Positions 61,901 to 64,000 of a stretch of DNA of 64,000 nucleotides are shown here, in pieces. A model generated the notes under the pieces. It searched no databases and was not told where the DNA came from. It saw nothing but the letters and a program-made list of their open reading frames with translations. The stretch comes from Solen grandis. Lineage: Eukaryota; Mollusca; Bivalvia; Adapedonta; Solenidae. Where the stretch lies: assembly GCA_021229015.1 (NCBI GenBank), contig CM037781.1:69462173-69526172 (forward strand), written 5' to 3'. Position numbers and translations under genes: made by a program. How positions within the stretch are numbered: the first letter of the stretch is position 1; each line of letters opens with the position of its first letter.

Positions 61901-62716
61901 CAAAAACAAAAGACAAAAATTAACAAAGGGGAATAACTCCTTTAAAAAACATGTAGAGTTATGGTTCTTATGCACTGCACTTCCTCTCATCAAGATCAAT
62001 CTACATATGAAGTTTCATCAACCTAGCTACTTTAGTATTGGAGTTATGCTCCGGACAAAACAAAAGATTAAAAATGACAAAGGGCAATAACTCCTTTCAA
62101 AATACATGCAGAGTTATGGTTCTTGTGCACTGCACTTCCTCTCATCAAGATCAATCTACATATGAAGTTTCATCAACCTAGCTACTTTAGTATTGGAGTT
62201 ATGGTCCGGACAAAATCAAAAGATTAAAAATGACAAAGGGCAATAACTCCTTTCAAAATACATGCAGAGTTATGGTTCTTATGCACTGCACTTCCTCTCA
62301 TCAAGGTCTATCTACCTATGAAGTTTCATCAACATAGGTACAGTAGTTTTGGAGAAATGCTCCGGACAAATATTTGTAGACCAACCGCCGGACCGACTGA
62401 CCGACAGGGTGACTCCTATATACCCCCCCAAATTTCATTGTGGGGGTATAATCATCTCCTACCTTGTATTTCCCCCCTGAGGATTCAGATACAGCCTTCT
62501 GTATGCAGCAACAACTGCCTCCTTAATATTACCCTCCTTCGACCAAATCAGTGGTAACATACGGCGAATACCGATCATCGTTGCCGTCAAGCCAAATTCG
62601 AACCCCGTGACGAAAAATTCTATTGCTTCCATGACGTCAGTCTGGTTTTTCGAGCCCAGAAGTTGGGATATGATTGGAATGGCTGCTTGTAAAGTGTTGG
62701 CGAATGCCAGGGATTC
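6540..62716 (-). CDS. NCAPD2: Condensin complex subunit 1 (CAP-D2), 3' portion of gene, 14 exons in window
   Basis: This is the HEAT-repeat, non-SMC subunit of condensin I, which binds chromatin and compacts chromosomes in mitosis. Fourteen minus-strand exons join in phase into about 779 codons (2338 nt). That is a little over half of the roughly 1400-residue vertebrate protein. Diagnostic stretches run in the family order: RRMLPLIWSKEGNIKEAV, SKAQAIVQNLSALTMGATL, LLFTMLEKS, RFPNLIEPWTPHLYAR, THLILNDMIKVKGQISEMA and GNAVYNIMPDMISRLSDPD. The middle of the reading frame corresponds to the Cnd1 domain. The tail is basic and then Ser/Asp-rich, as in CAP-D2. The first exon seen starts mid-protein, so the 5' exons lie right of the window. 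The last exon ends at a splice donor, so a short terminal coding exon is still missing. Introns range from 200 bp to 25.2 kb, and the largest holds an entire antisense gene. CAP-D3 is the alternative, but the residue pattern fits CAP-D2 much better. Confidence 0.95.
7237..7381 (-). CDS. NCAPD2: NCAPD2 exon 13 of window
   Basis: This 145-nt exon encodes TLIDELEQRMEGCHKKGLNE, then a Lys/Thr/Pro-rich linker (KSKTGKTPRKTTKTPA). It aligns with 'IIDEFEQKLRACHTRGLDG' and then enters the disordered tail. The acceptor is ttcag and the donor gtaaga. The last codon is split. Confidence 0.92.
7508..7720. repeat. Tandem duplication in NCAPD2 intron, 86-bp period
   Basis: 'cacattaaaattttcaaaga' occurs at 7511 and 7597, with matching 'cacagacttttgtgg' downstream of each. 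A third degenerate unit follows at about 7673. Confidence 0.7.
7942..8125 (-). CDS. NCAPD2: NCAPD2 exon 12 of window
   Basis: This 184-nt exon encodes VDRQWRDLSFCLSMLSYSEK, then SIAKLHENFMCFADKLAEEE and IISKSRSFAKPEAK. It matches the 'ERQQRDLAYCVSQL...FGDKLSDESIF...KPEGK' segment of the family. The acceptor is tccag and the donor gtaatg. It ends in phase 0. Confidence 0.94.
8361..9375 (+). mobile_element. Pearl-like/Helentron-like element, family D (copy 1)
   Basis: It begins with 'cccatgatggccct' and 'cgctcacctga', and ends with hairpin gagcac-ttt-gtgctc followed by 'aggtgagctaaaa'. 'gctcacctga' and 'tcaggtgagc' are perfect subterminal inverted repeats. Three long subunits centre on 'gccatggcaac' (8510, 8831, 9149; period about 320). 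It ends 34 bp from the NCAPD2 exon at 9410. Confidence 0.7.
9410..9490 (-). CDS. NCAPD2: NCAPD2 exon 11 of window
   Basis: This 81-nt exon completes Lys and encodes YMFSFIQKDKHCESLVEKLC, then HRYRATR. It aligns with 'LLSYITKDKQTESLVEKLCQRFRTSR' of vertebrate CAP-D2. The acceptor is ttcag and the donor gtatat. This confirms that the exons on either side of the 25 kb intron belong to one gene. Confidence 0.94.
9491..10033. other. Space between NCAPD2 exon 11 and the antisense TRIM-like start
   Basis: This is NCAPD2 intron sequence and must also hold the promoter and 5' UTR of the TRIM-like gene. I see no clear TATA box or initiator; there are only AT-rich stretches and a purine-rich run near 9840-9870. 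Confidence 0.4.
10034..10362 (+). CDS. TRIM-like B-box protein, exon 1
   Basis: This is the first coding exon of a 561-residue RING-less TRIM-like protein. The start Met is bounded by an in-frame TGA directly upstream. Residues 26-64 form B-box 1: C26, C29, C42, C45, C50, C53, H57 and H61/H64. Residues 81-112 form B-box 2: C81, H84, C93, D96, C101, C104, H109 and C112. The exon ends at donor gtgagg, with Arg110 split (AG), joined to 32636. Such proteins form large lineage-specific expansions in bivalves; roles in ubiquitination or innate immunity are inferred for some members. Without a RING, direct E3 activity cannot be assumed. The gene lies antisense inside an NCAPD2 intron. Confidence 0.88.
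10363..11152. other. TRIM-like intron, first segment
   Basis: AT-rich intron with fragments of the 'agaactatcactgaaagtga' repeat (10660-10735). No exon was recognised. Confidence 0.4.
11153..11980 (+). mobile_element. Family D element (copy 2)
   Basis: It opens 'aacaagagggccatgatggc' with 'cgctcacctga' and closes with hairpin gagcac-gtt-gtgctc and 'aggtgagct'. The core repeats 'ctcatgacctactttttg' at a spacing of about 125-146 bp. Its core sequence differs from copy 1, although the ends agree. Confidence 0.7.
14091..15351 (+). mobile_element. Pearl-like/Helentron-like element, family C, in array copy 1
   Basis: It starts 'ctagaactatcactgaaggt' and contains five subunits of about 155 bp built on 'gggcaataactcc' and 'gcactgcacttcctc'. 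It ends in a long hairpin with aaat-ttc-attt at its apex inside ccccc/ggggg and tata/tata arms. The left 'catacccccac' and right 'gtgggggtata' form subterminal inverted repeats. It has no coding capacity. Confidence 0.7.
15693..15711 (+). repeat. Poly-G tract in each array unit
   Basis: An uninterrupted G run follows 'cacacatgct'. Approximate lengths are 19 here, 18 at 20144, 20 at 24588 and 21 at 28958. It could form a G-quadruplex and is a likely sequencing-error site. Confidence 0.85.
16590..16660 (-). mobile_element. tRNA-related SINE head in each array unit
   Basis: The minus strand reads 'cagtggtaacatgcatgac' then 'taatggatccaaaggttg', followed by a degenerate B-box ending 'tttgaacccc'. 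This resembles a tRNA-derived promoter rather than a functional tRNA. Equivalent copies lie near 21012-21082, 25393-25463 and 29867-29937. Confidence 0.4.
18053..18233. mobile_element. Tigger/pogo-like MITE in each array unit
   Basis: The element is 181 bp with inverted ends 'tacagtcaaacctg' and 'caggtcaactgta', bounded by TA. Equivalents are at 22476-22656, 26847-27015 (internal deletion) and 31331-31511. It is non-coding and presumed non-autonomous. Confidence 0.6.
18588..23010 (+). repeat. Array copy 2
   Basis: This 4423-bp unit lacks about 50 bp of AT-rich sequence just 3' of the poly-G tract relative to copy 1. One Pearl-like subunit near 19380 is also shortened. Confidence 0.85.
18897..19802 (+). 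mobile_element. Family C element in array copy 2
   Basis: Same ends and terminal hairpin as the copy 1 element, with three subunits, the first shortened near 19380. Confidence 0.7.
23320..24244 (+). mobile_element. Family C element in array copy 3
   Basis: Same ends and hairpin with three subunits. The last subunit carries the 'aattaacaaaggggaataact' variant seen otherwise in copy 1. Confidence 0.7.
25207..25306. other. Assembly gap of exactly 100 N
   Basis: The run is exactly 100 N, a common placeholder for a gap of unknown size. The left flank 'cagttggaaaa' and right flank 'caaggtcttac' are directly adjacent in the other three copies, with no base between them. Confidence 0.98.
27370..31865 (+). 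repeat. Array copy 4
   Basis: This 4496-bp unit retains the AT-rich block. It ends at the unique right flank, which leads to exon 2 of the TRIM-like gene. Its poly-G tract is the longest (about 21) and is followed by a unique cgcgggg. Confidence 0.85.
27676..28614 (+). mobile_element. Family C element in array copy 4
   Basis: Same ends and hairpin with three subunits. The 'gccggaccgac' stretch before the hairpin is partly duplicated relative to copies 2 and 3. Confidence 0.7.
31866..32635. other. Unique right flank of the array up to TRIM-like exon 2
   Basis: Intron sequence. At 32398-32507, three 'ctaaactggaaacccct' units and a closing 'ccggtttaaaggggttctac' look like a degenerate Tigger-like MITE. 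No coding sequence was seen. Confidence 0.45.
32636..33992 (+). CDS. TRIM-like B-box protein, exon 2 (coiled coil and beta-propeller)
   Basis: Acceptor ttcag precedes an exon that completes Arg110 and continues SCEEVVYIPDEVKTIF, the usual B-box 2 exit of bivalve TRIM-like proteins. Residues about 122-225 are heptad-rich and charged (coiled coil). Residues about 255-561 contain repeated 'DGNILLADWRNKKLK', 'NEMFVSDGSRTIHVYN' and 'RLFVTNHDNDTVLAFD' blades, which look like an NHL or six-bladed beta-propeller domain of TRIM71/TRIM56-like proteins. The frame runs 451 codons to a TGA with no disruption, so the gene appears intact. I saw no AATAAA in the first few hundred bases downstream. The preceding intron is 22,273 bp and consists largely of a four-copy tandem array. 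Confidence 0.9.
33993..34539. other. 3' flank of TRIM-like gene
   Basis: Expected to hold its 3' UTR. I saw no AATAAA; a poly-A run occurs at about 34231-34252. No other gene is visible. Confidence 0.35.
34540..34712. repeat. GA-rich minisatellite near NCAPD2 exon 10 donor
   Basis: 'atttctgttacagaga' recurs about seven times with units of roughly 18-28 bp. On the transcribed minus strand this is a run of 'tctgtaacag' starting about 18 bp after the donor. Confidence 0.75.
34731..34825 (-). CDS. NCAPD2: NCAPD2 exon 10 of window
   Basis: This 95-nt exon encodes GNAVYNIMPDMISRLSDPD, then VGIDEENFRIIMK, with the last codon split (AA). The acceptor is tatag and the donor gtaagt. The following intron is 25,240 bp and contains a complete antisense gene. 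A pyrimidine/purine minisatellite begins about 18 bp beyond the donor. Confidence 0.94.
35517..36810 (+). mobile_element. Pearl-like/Helentron-like element, family E (copy 1)
   Basis: It starts 'aacaagagctgtcagaggac' with 'gctcgactattcaaaa' and ends with hairpin tattc-ttc-gaata and 'gtcga'. The subterminal 'ctcgactattc' is the inverse of 'gaatagtcgag'. Subunits of about 150 bp carry 'gcaaaactttaacca' and 'gtatgatacccctaaa'. It abuts a family D element directly. Confidence 0.7.
36811..38567 (+). mobile_element. Family D element (copy 3), left end truncated, interrupted by a MITE
   Basis: It begins at 'gatggccctgaatcactcac' and ends 'attgtgctcaggtgagct'. Subunits carry 'caagtgacccctggggc'. A family H MITE occupies 37284-38013. 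Confidence 0.65.
37284..38013. mobile_element. MITE family H inside a family D element
   Basis: The left 'ctgtaaaatcataatatttc' is the inverse of the right 'aaataaaatgatttcacagt'. The host's 'tgtaaaatcaagtgacccc' resumes after it, which marks the junction. At about 730 bp it is larger than the other H copies; its interior is AT-rich and non-coding. Confidence 0.6.
38578..38800 (-). mobile_element. Possible tRNA-derived SINE beside NCAPD2 exon 9
   Basis: The minus strand shows a B-box-like 'ggttcaattcg' (38703-38713), with an upstream 'agctagctaacaggagg' that could be a degenerate A-box. It lies within about 15 bp of the exon 9 donor. Moderate to weak support. Confidence 0.35.
38813..38990 (-). 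CDS. NCAPD2: NCAPD2 exon 9 of window (Cnd1 core)
   Basis: This 178-nt exon completes Arg and reads LRDESPAVRKNTMQVLTHLI, then LNDMIKVKGQISEMAICLVD and LAKLFFSELSKK. It is the strongest family match in the window. The acceptor is accag and the donor gtacgt. It ends in phase 0. Confidence 0.96.
39029..41005. other. NCAPD2 intron, no recognised content
   Basis: AT-rich, mostly unique-looking sequence. It has a T-rich/G-rich patch at 39130-39180. The open frames are short and show no family resemblance. Confidence 0.4.
41006..41158. mobile_element. Small foldback (hairpin) element
   Basis: The arms 'accacaggaccctgat' (41022-41037) and 'atcagggtcctgtggt' (41127-41142) are perfect inverted repeats. 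They extend imperfectly outward to 'ataatgtct' and 'agacataatt'. A T-rich loop separates them. Confidence 0.65.
41381..41626 (+). mobile_element. tRNA-derived SINE
   Basis: An A-box-like 'tggcctagcaggtg' (41390-41403) and a perfect B-box 'ggttcgaatcc' (41444-41454) are followed by about 170 bp of non-tRNA body. The box spacing is wider than in most tRNAs and the cloverleaf is not convincing, so it is not a tRNA gene. Confidence 0.6.
41629..43023 (+). mobile_element. Pearl-like element, family F
   Basis: It starts 'tagaactgtcgcctaagg' with 'taccccccc' and 'gcaag'. Seven subunits carry 'aggggaggtaac' (41706 to 42612; spacing 140-156). There are two gacgg runs, at 42734-42765 and 42936-42975. 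It ends in a long hairpin with aac-ttc-gtt apex and ccccccc/ggggggg, tata/tata arms (42989-43023). Between the two ACGG runs lies an unrelated segment with 'ctaaccctaaccctta'. Confidence 0.75.
43024..44725. other. NCAPD2 intron, no gene seen
   Basis: AT-rich sequence with an imperfect 'tgcatatatagtatatgca' palindrome near 43350. Loosely repeated 'atgaccttgaccttgaa' phrases (43900-44260) look like a decayed tandem core. Confidence 0.4.
44726..45005 (-). CDS. NCAPD2: NCAPD2 exon 8 of window (start of Cnd1 domain)
   Basis: This 280-nt exon encodes TLLAAFGPLLEAIC, then AACLALAKFMLVSSDFCDQ, LQLLFTMLEKS, IIRANTIIAMGDLCFRFPN and LIEPWTPHLYAR. It begins the Cnd1 region, the most conserved part of the subunit. 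The acceptor is cccag and the donor gtaaat. A longer open frame on the same bases is only a shadow. Confidence 0.94.
45070..45292 (+). mobile_element. Short family L element with 37-bp tandem repeats
   Basis: The ends 'gtgtcatctgctgaag' and 'ggcagatgaca' are inverted. Inside, 'agtgatccctatgtatca' repeats at 45137, 45174, 45211 and 45248, exactly 37 bp apart. It lies between NCAPD2 exons 7 and 8. Confidence 0.65.
45518..45629 (-). CDS. NCAPD2: NCAPD2 exon 7 of window
   Basis: This 112-nt exon encodes DATTTENIEEEMGLAGAAAE, then DAESEYIRKICECEIVTG, with the last Gly split. The 'EEELGLVGA.ADD.EAE.IR.ICE' pattern is diagnostic for CAP-D2. The acceptor is atcag and the donor gtatgt. Confidence 0.93.
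45752..45948. mobile_element. MITE family H
   Basis: The left 'tactgtagaatcactaatt' and right 'ttaaagatttcacagta' are inverted repeats; the centre is AT-rich. It is intronic. Confidence 0.55.
46126..46328 (-). CDS. NCAPD2: NCAPD2 exon 6 of window
   Basis: This 203-nt exon encodes SQPEDKSSMTFASGVLARLL, then VGHVALRQLVHLDLSVFGE and a basic KRRR segment. This matches 'LAGDVALQQLVHLEQAV.GEL.RRR' in the family. The acceptor is cacag and the donor gtttgt. It ends in phase 0. Confidence 0.93.
46529..46784 (-). CDS. NCAPD2: NCAPD2 exon 5 of window
   Basis: This 256-nt exon reads MKGDVANEPYKLPESHDMF, then WIPLMEQAVNVIYKLAESPD, and ends in an acidic EEKEEEPMDDG stretch. The initial ATG is internal to the protein and directly follows acceptor ctag. 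The donor is gtaatt. The exon ends one base into a Gly codon. Confidence 0.93.
46785..47235. other. Short NCAPD2 intron with a family K remnant
   Basis: 'accggtaggggact' at 46988-47001 matches the family K right end, and a degenerate 'gtccgtcagtc' run lies at about 46869. This is probably a decayed element. Confidence 0.4.
47236..47368 (-). CDS. NCAPD2: NCAPD2 exon 4 of window
   Basis: This 133-nt exon completes Gly and encodes ADMGVVKSNIDVLVREGLG, then LARDSCLALLKLGVAKT. It aligns with the 'GKPEIVGSNLDTLVSIGL' region of vertebrate CAP-D2. The acceptor is catag and the donor gtaaga. It ends in phase 0. Confidence 0.92.
47369..48097. other. NCAPD2 intron, no recognised content
   Basis: AT-rich; nothing recognised. 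Confidence 0.4.
48098..49150 (+). mobile_element. Family D element (copy 4)
   Basis: It opens 'aacaagagggccatgatggc' with 'cgctcacctga'. Subunits contain 'gtgcgggggcatttatcac'. A gacggacgcacgcacgg run lies at 49063-49090. It closes with hairpin gagcac-att-gtgctc and 'aggtgagctaaaa'. Confidence 0.7.
49151..50132. other. NCAPD2 intron, mainly unassigned
   Basis: AT-rich. From about 49698 a degraded family D-like start ('gagggccaagatgacc..actcacctga') is visible without a matching end. Confidence 0.4.
50236..51062 (+). mobile_element. Family G Pearl-like element nested in family E
   Basis: It starts 'actagaactgccattgtaat'. Five to six subunits of about 155 bp carry 'gacagagagttatggttct' and 'cccctcaatgagatcta'. 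It lacks the ACGG run and closing hairpin, so its 3' end is truncated. Confidence 0.6.
51264..52315 (+). mobile_element. hAT-like non-autonomous element nested in family E
   Basis: The ends 'cagtcaatgcgaa' and 'ttcgcatagtctg' are inverted repeats (11 of 13 match). 'tgaataca' flanks both sides (51258-51265 and 52316-52323), though its last two bases overlap the element's CA on the left, so the duplication is 6 or 8 bp. No transposase was recognised. Near the right end a 'gcgacaggtaaa' motif recurs five times. Confidence 0.65.
52347..53361 (+). mobile_element. hAT-like fragment with a BED-type coding remnant
   Basis: The left end 'taggggtgtaacgatatacc', with repeated cgatatac/gtatcg motifs, is typical of hAT elements. 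The right end is not recognisable, so the element is truncated or decayed. Confidence 0.5.
52856..53059 (+). pseudogene. Transposase N-terminal remnant, BED-finger-like
   Basis: A 67-codon frame starts MSEDDAYEYVANPKAKSKVW and then ENFSLKR, resembling the beginning of BED zinc-finger/hAT transposases (SKVW.xF). The Cys/His ligands of a complete finger do not follow and the frame closes early. It is best read as a decayed fragment, not a gene. Confidence 0.45.
53933..54211. other. Intron sequence between elements
   Basis: Nothing recognised. Confidence 0.4.
54212..55512 (+). mobile_element. Family D element (copy 5)
   Basis: It starts 'aacaagagggccatgatggc'. Subunits of about 180 bp carry 'atcaagtgacccctggggc'. 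Near the end is 'gacgccggacgcacggacg'. It closes with hairpin gagcac-ctt-gtgctc and 'aggtgagctaaaa'. Confidence 0.7.
55607..56690 (+). mobile_element. Family E element (copy 3), uninterrupted
   Basis: It starts 'aacaagagctgtcagaggac' with 'gctcgactattc' and ends 'tattcttcgaatagtcgag'. It serves as the reference for reading insertions in copy 2. Confidence 0.7.
56740..57130 (+). mobile_element. Pearl-like fragment with about 185-bp subunits
   Basis: Two subunits contain 'aatcaatcaaaggggaataa' and 'cattgcaagaaacataca'. A short 'gacgccaccgtcaccgcc' stretch replaces an ACGG run. The 3' end reads 'ctatatgtcgcctgac'; no clear hairpin. Confidence 0.5.
57309..59005. repeat. 125-bp tandem duplication, second copy split by a family D element
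   Basis: 'cataatatttttcgtggtca' occurs at 57311 and 57436. 'catgacgaaaaaacagacat', 'gccccagctctaaaa', a poly-T run and 'aacatgggtaactattggaa' follow uninterrupted in copy 1, but in copy 2 resume only at about 58907, after the insertion. Confidence 0.8.
57464..58906 (+). mobile_element. Family D element (copy 6)
   Basis: It starts 'aacaagaggcccaagggcc' with 'cgctcacc'. It contains 'gccatggcaaccagagttct', as in copy 1. It ends with hairpin gagcac-ttc-gtgctc (58878-58892) and 'ggtgagctaaaa'. The subunits are diverged. The unoccupied site is visible at about 57345. Confidence 0.7.
59109..59245 (-). CDS. NCAPD2: NCAPD2 exon 3 of window
   Basis: This 137-nt exon starts in phase 0 with ISELVKSGELGQNVIQMLWE and ends AAVQLISMAAG, with the last Gly codon split (GG). 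The acceptor is gacag and the donor gtaaag. It is followed by an 11.7 kb intron filled with repeats. Confidence 0.92.
59317..59570. repeat. GA-rich simple repeats between NCAPD2 exons 2 and 3
   Basis: Long purine-rich stretches, including a (ga)n run at about 59418-59439. The open frames across it are low-complexity artefacts. Confidence 0.8.
59625..59709 (-). CDS. NCAPD2: NCAPD2 exon 2 of window
   Basis: This 85-nt exon encodes (R)SKAQAIVQNLSALTMGATL followed by CDVTSLEGL, matching the conserved RAQAIVQNLS motif of CAP-D2. The acceptor is cag and the donor gtatgt. Its first base completes the split Arg codon and it ends in phase 0. Confidence 0.92.
59765..60010. mobile_element. Foldback repeat family J
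   Basis: 'gaggagaccctgatcagaca' is mirrored by 'atcagggtctgctc', with 'tttgccatg' on both outer sides. Related sequence lies at 62760-64000, 2065-2110, 6920-6975 and within the array. Confidence 0.5.
60011..60727. other. NCAPD2 intron, unassigned
   Basis: Contains a poly-A run at about 60317-60335 and otherwise nothing recognised. Confidence 0.4.
60728..62450 (+). mobile_element. Family C element outside the array, next to an NCAPD2 exon
   Basis: The 5' end, internal landmarks and 3' hairpin are the same as in the array copies, with eight tandem subunits of about 155 bp. Its 3' terminus lies 12 bp from the splice donor of the NCAPD2 exon at 62463-62716. It shows that the array's element belongs to a dispersed family and is not specific to the array. 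Confidence 0.75.
62463..62716 (-). CDS. NCAPD2: NCAPD2 exon (first in window)
   Basis: The 254-nt exon has acceptor cag at its right end and donor gtagga at its left. It enters in phase 0 with codons for ESLAFANTLQAAIPIISQLL and continues through EFGLTATMIGIRRMLPLIW to YRRLYLNPQGG. It ends two bases into a codon (AG), completed by the next exon to Arg. These are HEAT-repeat segments of CAP-D2. A Pearl-like element ends only 12 bp into the downstream intron. Confidence 0.93.
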
Positions 62717-62944
62717 CTGCAAATGATGGTTAAAGCATACGTAAAAGAATACTATTTCAAGGTGTTTAAGCCTCTACCTCATGAATATTCATACATTAAT
62801 TAATGACTTGATGAATATTTACTGACTGACCTTATAATGGTATATGAAACAGTGGATCTTTCTTATGCCATGCAGACAGTGTAGTAACTGAAATACAATA
62901 TTGTTCGAGAGAACAGAGGAGACCTTGATCAGACAGATCCTATA

Positions 62945-63862
62945 CAGGCCTCGAAGAATTTTTCTAGGGTCACTCGCCCTGCAGGGCGAGTGACCCTAGA
63001 AATTTACTCGCCCTGCACAAAATTTACTCGCCCTGCATTAAAACAGACAAAAATGGTCAAGATGAGTGCATATGCATTGCTTTTGGAGGTAAGGACTAAA
63101 ATTTACTGTACAAGCAGTGATTTCCAACATTTATTGTTGAATATTTTCACAAAAAAGCTCAAAAACAGAGTAACAGTCACACTTAGTCAGACTCCCAACC
63201 TTTTTTGTGTTGCCTTCCTCTTTTCAATTTTTTTAAGTTCACTTTTTCGAAGTTTTTCTTCTTCTCTCTTTTCGCTATCACTGCCACCTTGTAAAAATTG
63301 GAACAGCGTTCCTTGCTTCGGTTCCGACTTTTCAGACGACATTTTGAACTGCTTGATTATCAGAACGATGTTCTATTACTAAGCCACTGGCCACGCTGCC
63401 GTAGCGCGGGATCCATATCGGTTTTATTGTTAATGATACTTTTTATGCTTTTAATAATTATTCTTTGATAAATGAACCATATAAAATATTTTCTTTTGAT
63501 TTCTCACGCACTCGGTCACAGCGCATGATTTAATCGATTACACCCCTCCGCTCCCGTCACGACAACAGCATTCGGTAATGTTTTATAATAACGCATTCGG
63601 TATAGTTTTTAGACATAGCCACAATAATACGAAGTCAATTTCCGGTTTTCGTTTGACAGGTATTACGATTGAAATGCAGTTCGCATTTTGATCGTTTTAT
63701 CAAATATCTTCGTTCAAGAAAAGTAACCAGCATTTGGATCACCAAATCACCAACTGGAGAATCTTACTCGCCCTGTCGGGCGAGTTTCATTTTTTTTTTT
63801 TTCTCGCCCGACCCAACTTTCACTCGCCAATGCGAGCGGGCGAGCGGATTTGTCGAGACCTG
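62945..63862 (-). mobile_element. hAT-like non-autonomous element inside the family J foldback
   Basis: The ends 'caggcctcga' and 'tcgagacctg' are inverted repeats with one mismatch. 'ctata' flanks both sides (62940-62944 and 63863-63867). Subterminal gcgag/ctcgccc motifs are dense, including a 42-bp perfect palindrome. A short transposase-like frame remains on the minus strand. Confidence 0.6.
63187..63342 (-). pseudogene. 51-codon N-terminal remnant of a hAT-type transposase
   Basis: The frame starts MSSEKSEPKQGTLFQFLQGG, followed by a Lys/Glu-rich stretch, and stops after 51 codons. A short 'KQ.TLFQF' motif followed by a charged linker is typical of the N-terminus of TTF-finger/KIAA1586-like hAT transposases. 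No TTF finger or catalytic domain remains. Confidence 0.45.
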
Positions 63863-64000
63863 CTATAGGAGCTATCTGATCTTGGTCTGCTGTTTGCCAA
63901 TGTGTCAAAATGAGTTTTTATGAAAACTTGTCAATCAATTCAATATTGTACCTCAGATTCTACTCTGCCTACATGGCAAAGGTGCATAAAGGAGCTGTCT

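Larger units (their letters stand above)
62760..64000. mobile_element. Foldback repeat family J, split by a hAT-like insertion
   Basis: The left arm (about 62865-62905, 'ttatgccatgcagaca', 'tgaaatacaatatt') is an imperfect inverse of the right arm (about 63940-63980, 'caatattgtacctcaga', 'ctacatggcaaagg'). The inner 'ccttgatcagacag' and 'atctgatcttgg' also face each other. It reaches the window edge. Confidence 0.55.

Overview
This is eukaryotic DNA, almost certainly from a bivalve mollusc. It is AT-rich and gene-poor, has large introns with GT-AG splice sites, and is packed with Pearl-like/Helentron-like elements: central tandem repeats of about 140-170 bp (320 bp in one case), often followed by an (ACGG)n run and a terminal hairpin. 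There is no bacterial, organellar or viral gene content. The species cannot be named from the sequence.

Two protein-coding genes can be supported. (1) On the minus strand, from the right edge to about 6540, 14 consecutive exons encode about 779 residues, the C-terminal half or more of condensin complex subunit 1 (NCAPD2/CAP-D2). Every junction I checked has consensus splice sites and compatible phase. The 5' part of the gene lies beyond position 64000, and the short last coding exon was not found. (2) On the plus strand, a two-exon gene (10034-10362 joined to 32636-33992) encodes a 561-residue RING-less TRIM-like protein: two B-box zinc fingers, a coiled coil and a beta-propeller/NHL-like C-terminus. 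This gene sits whole, in antisense orientation, inside the 25.2 kb NCAPD2 intron at 9491-34730.

The TRIM-like gene's own 22.3 kb intron is mostly a four-copy direct tandem array (13795-31865) of a 4.3-4.8 kb unit. Each unit is a mosaic of the 3' half of a hAT-like transposon, a Pearl-like element, a tRNA-related SINE, a Tigger-like MITE and poly-G/poly-A tracts. A 100-N gap lies inside copy 3, and its two flanks abut seamlessly in the other copies, so the true copy number is uncertain.

Layout: 1-6500, region 3' of NCAPD2, nearly all tandem-repeat mobile elements, one nested in another; 6540-9490, NCAPD2 3' exons; 10034-33992, antisense TRIM-like gene with the array; 34731-47368, NCAPD2 middle exons with elements between them; 47369-59108, an 11.7 kb intron full of elements, including one interrupted by three later insertions; 59109-62716, three NCAPD2 exons; 62760-64000, a foldback element split by a hAT-like insertion that keeps a short remnant of transposase-like coding sequence.

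The most unusual observation is that several Pearl-like families with unrelated tandem repeats end in a hairpin with the same TTC triloop, usually just 3' of an (ACGG)n run, together with matching subterminal inverted repeats. This suggests one shared recognition system for non-autonomous Helentron-type elements.
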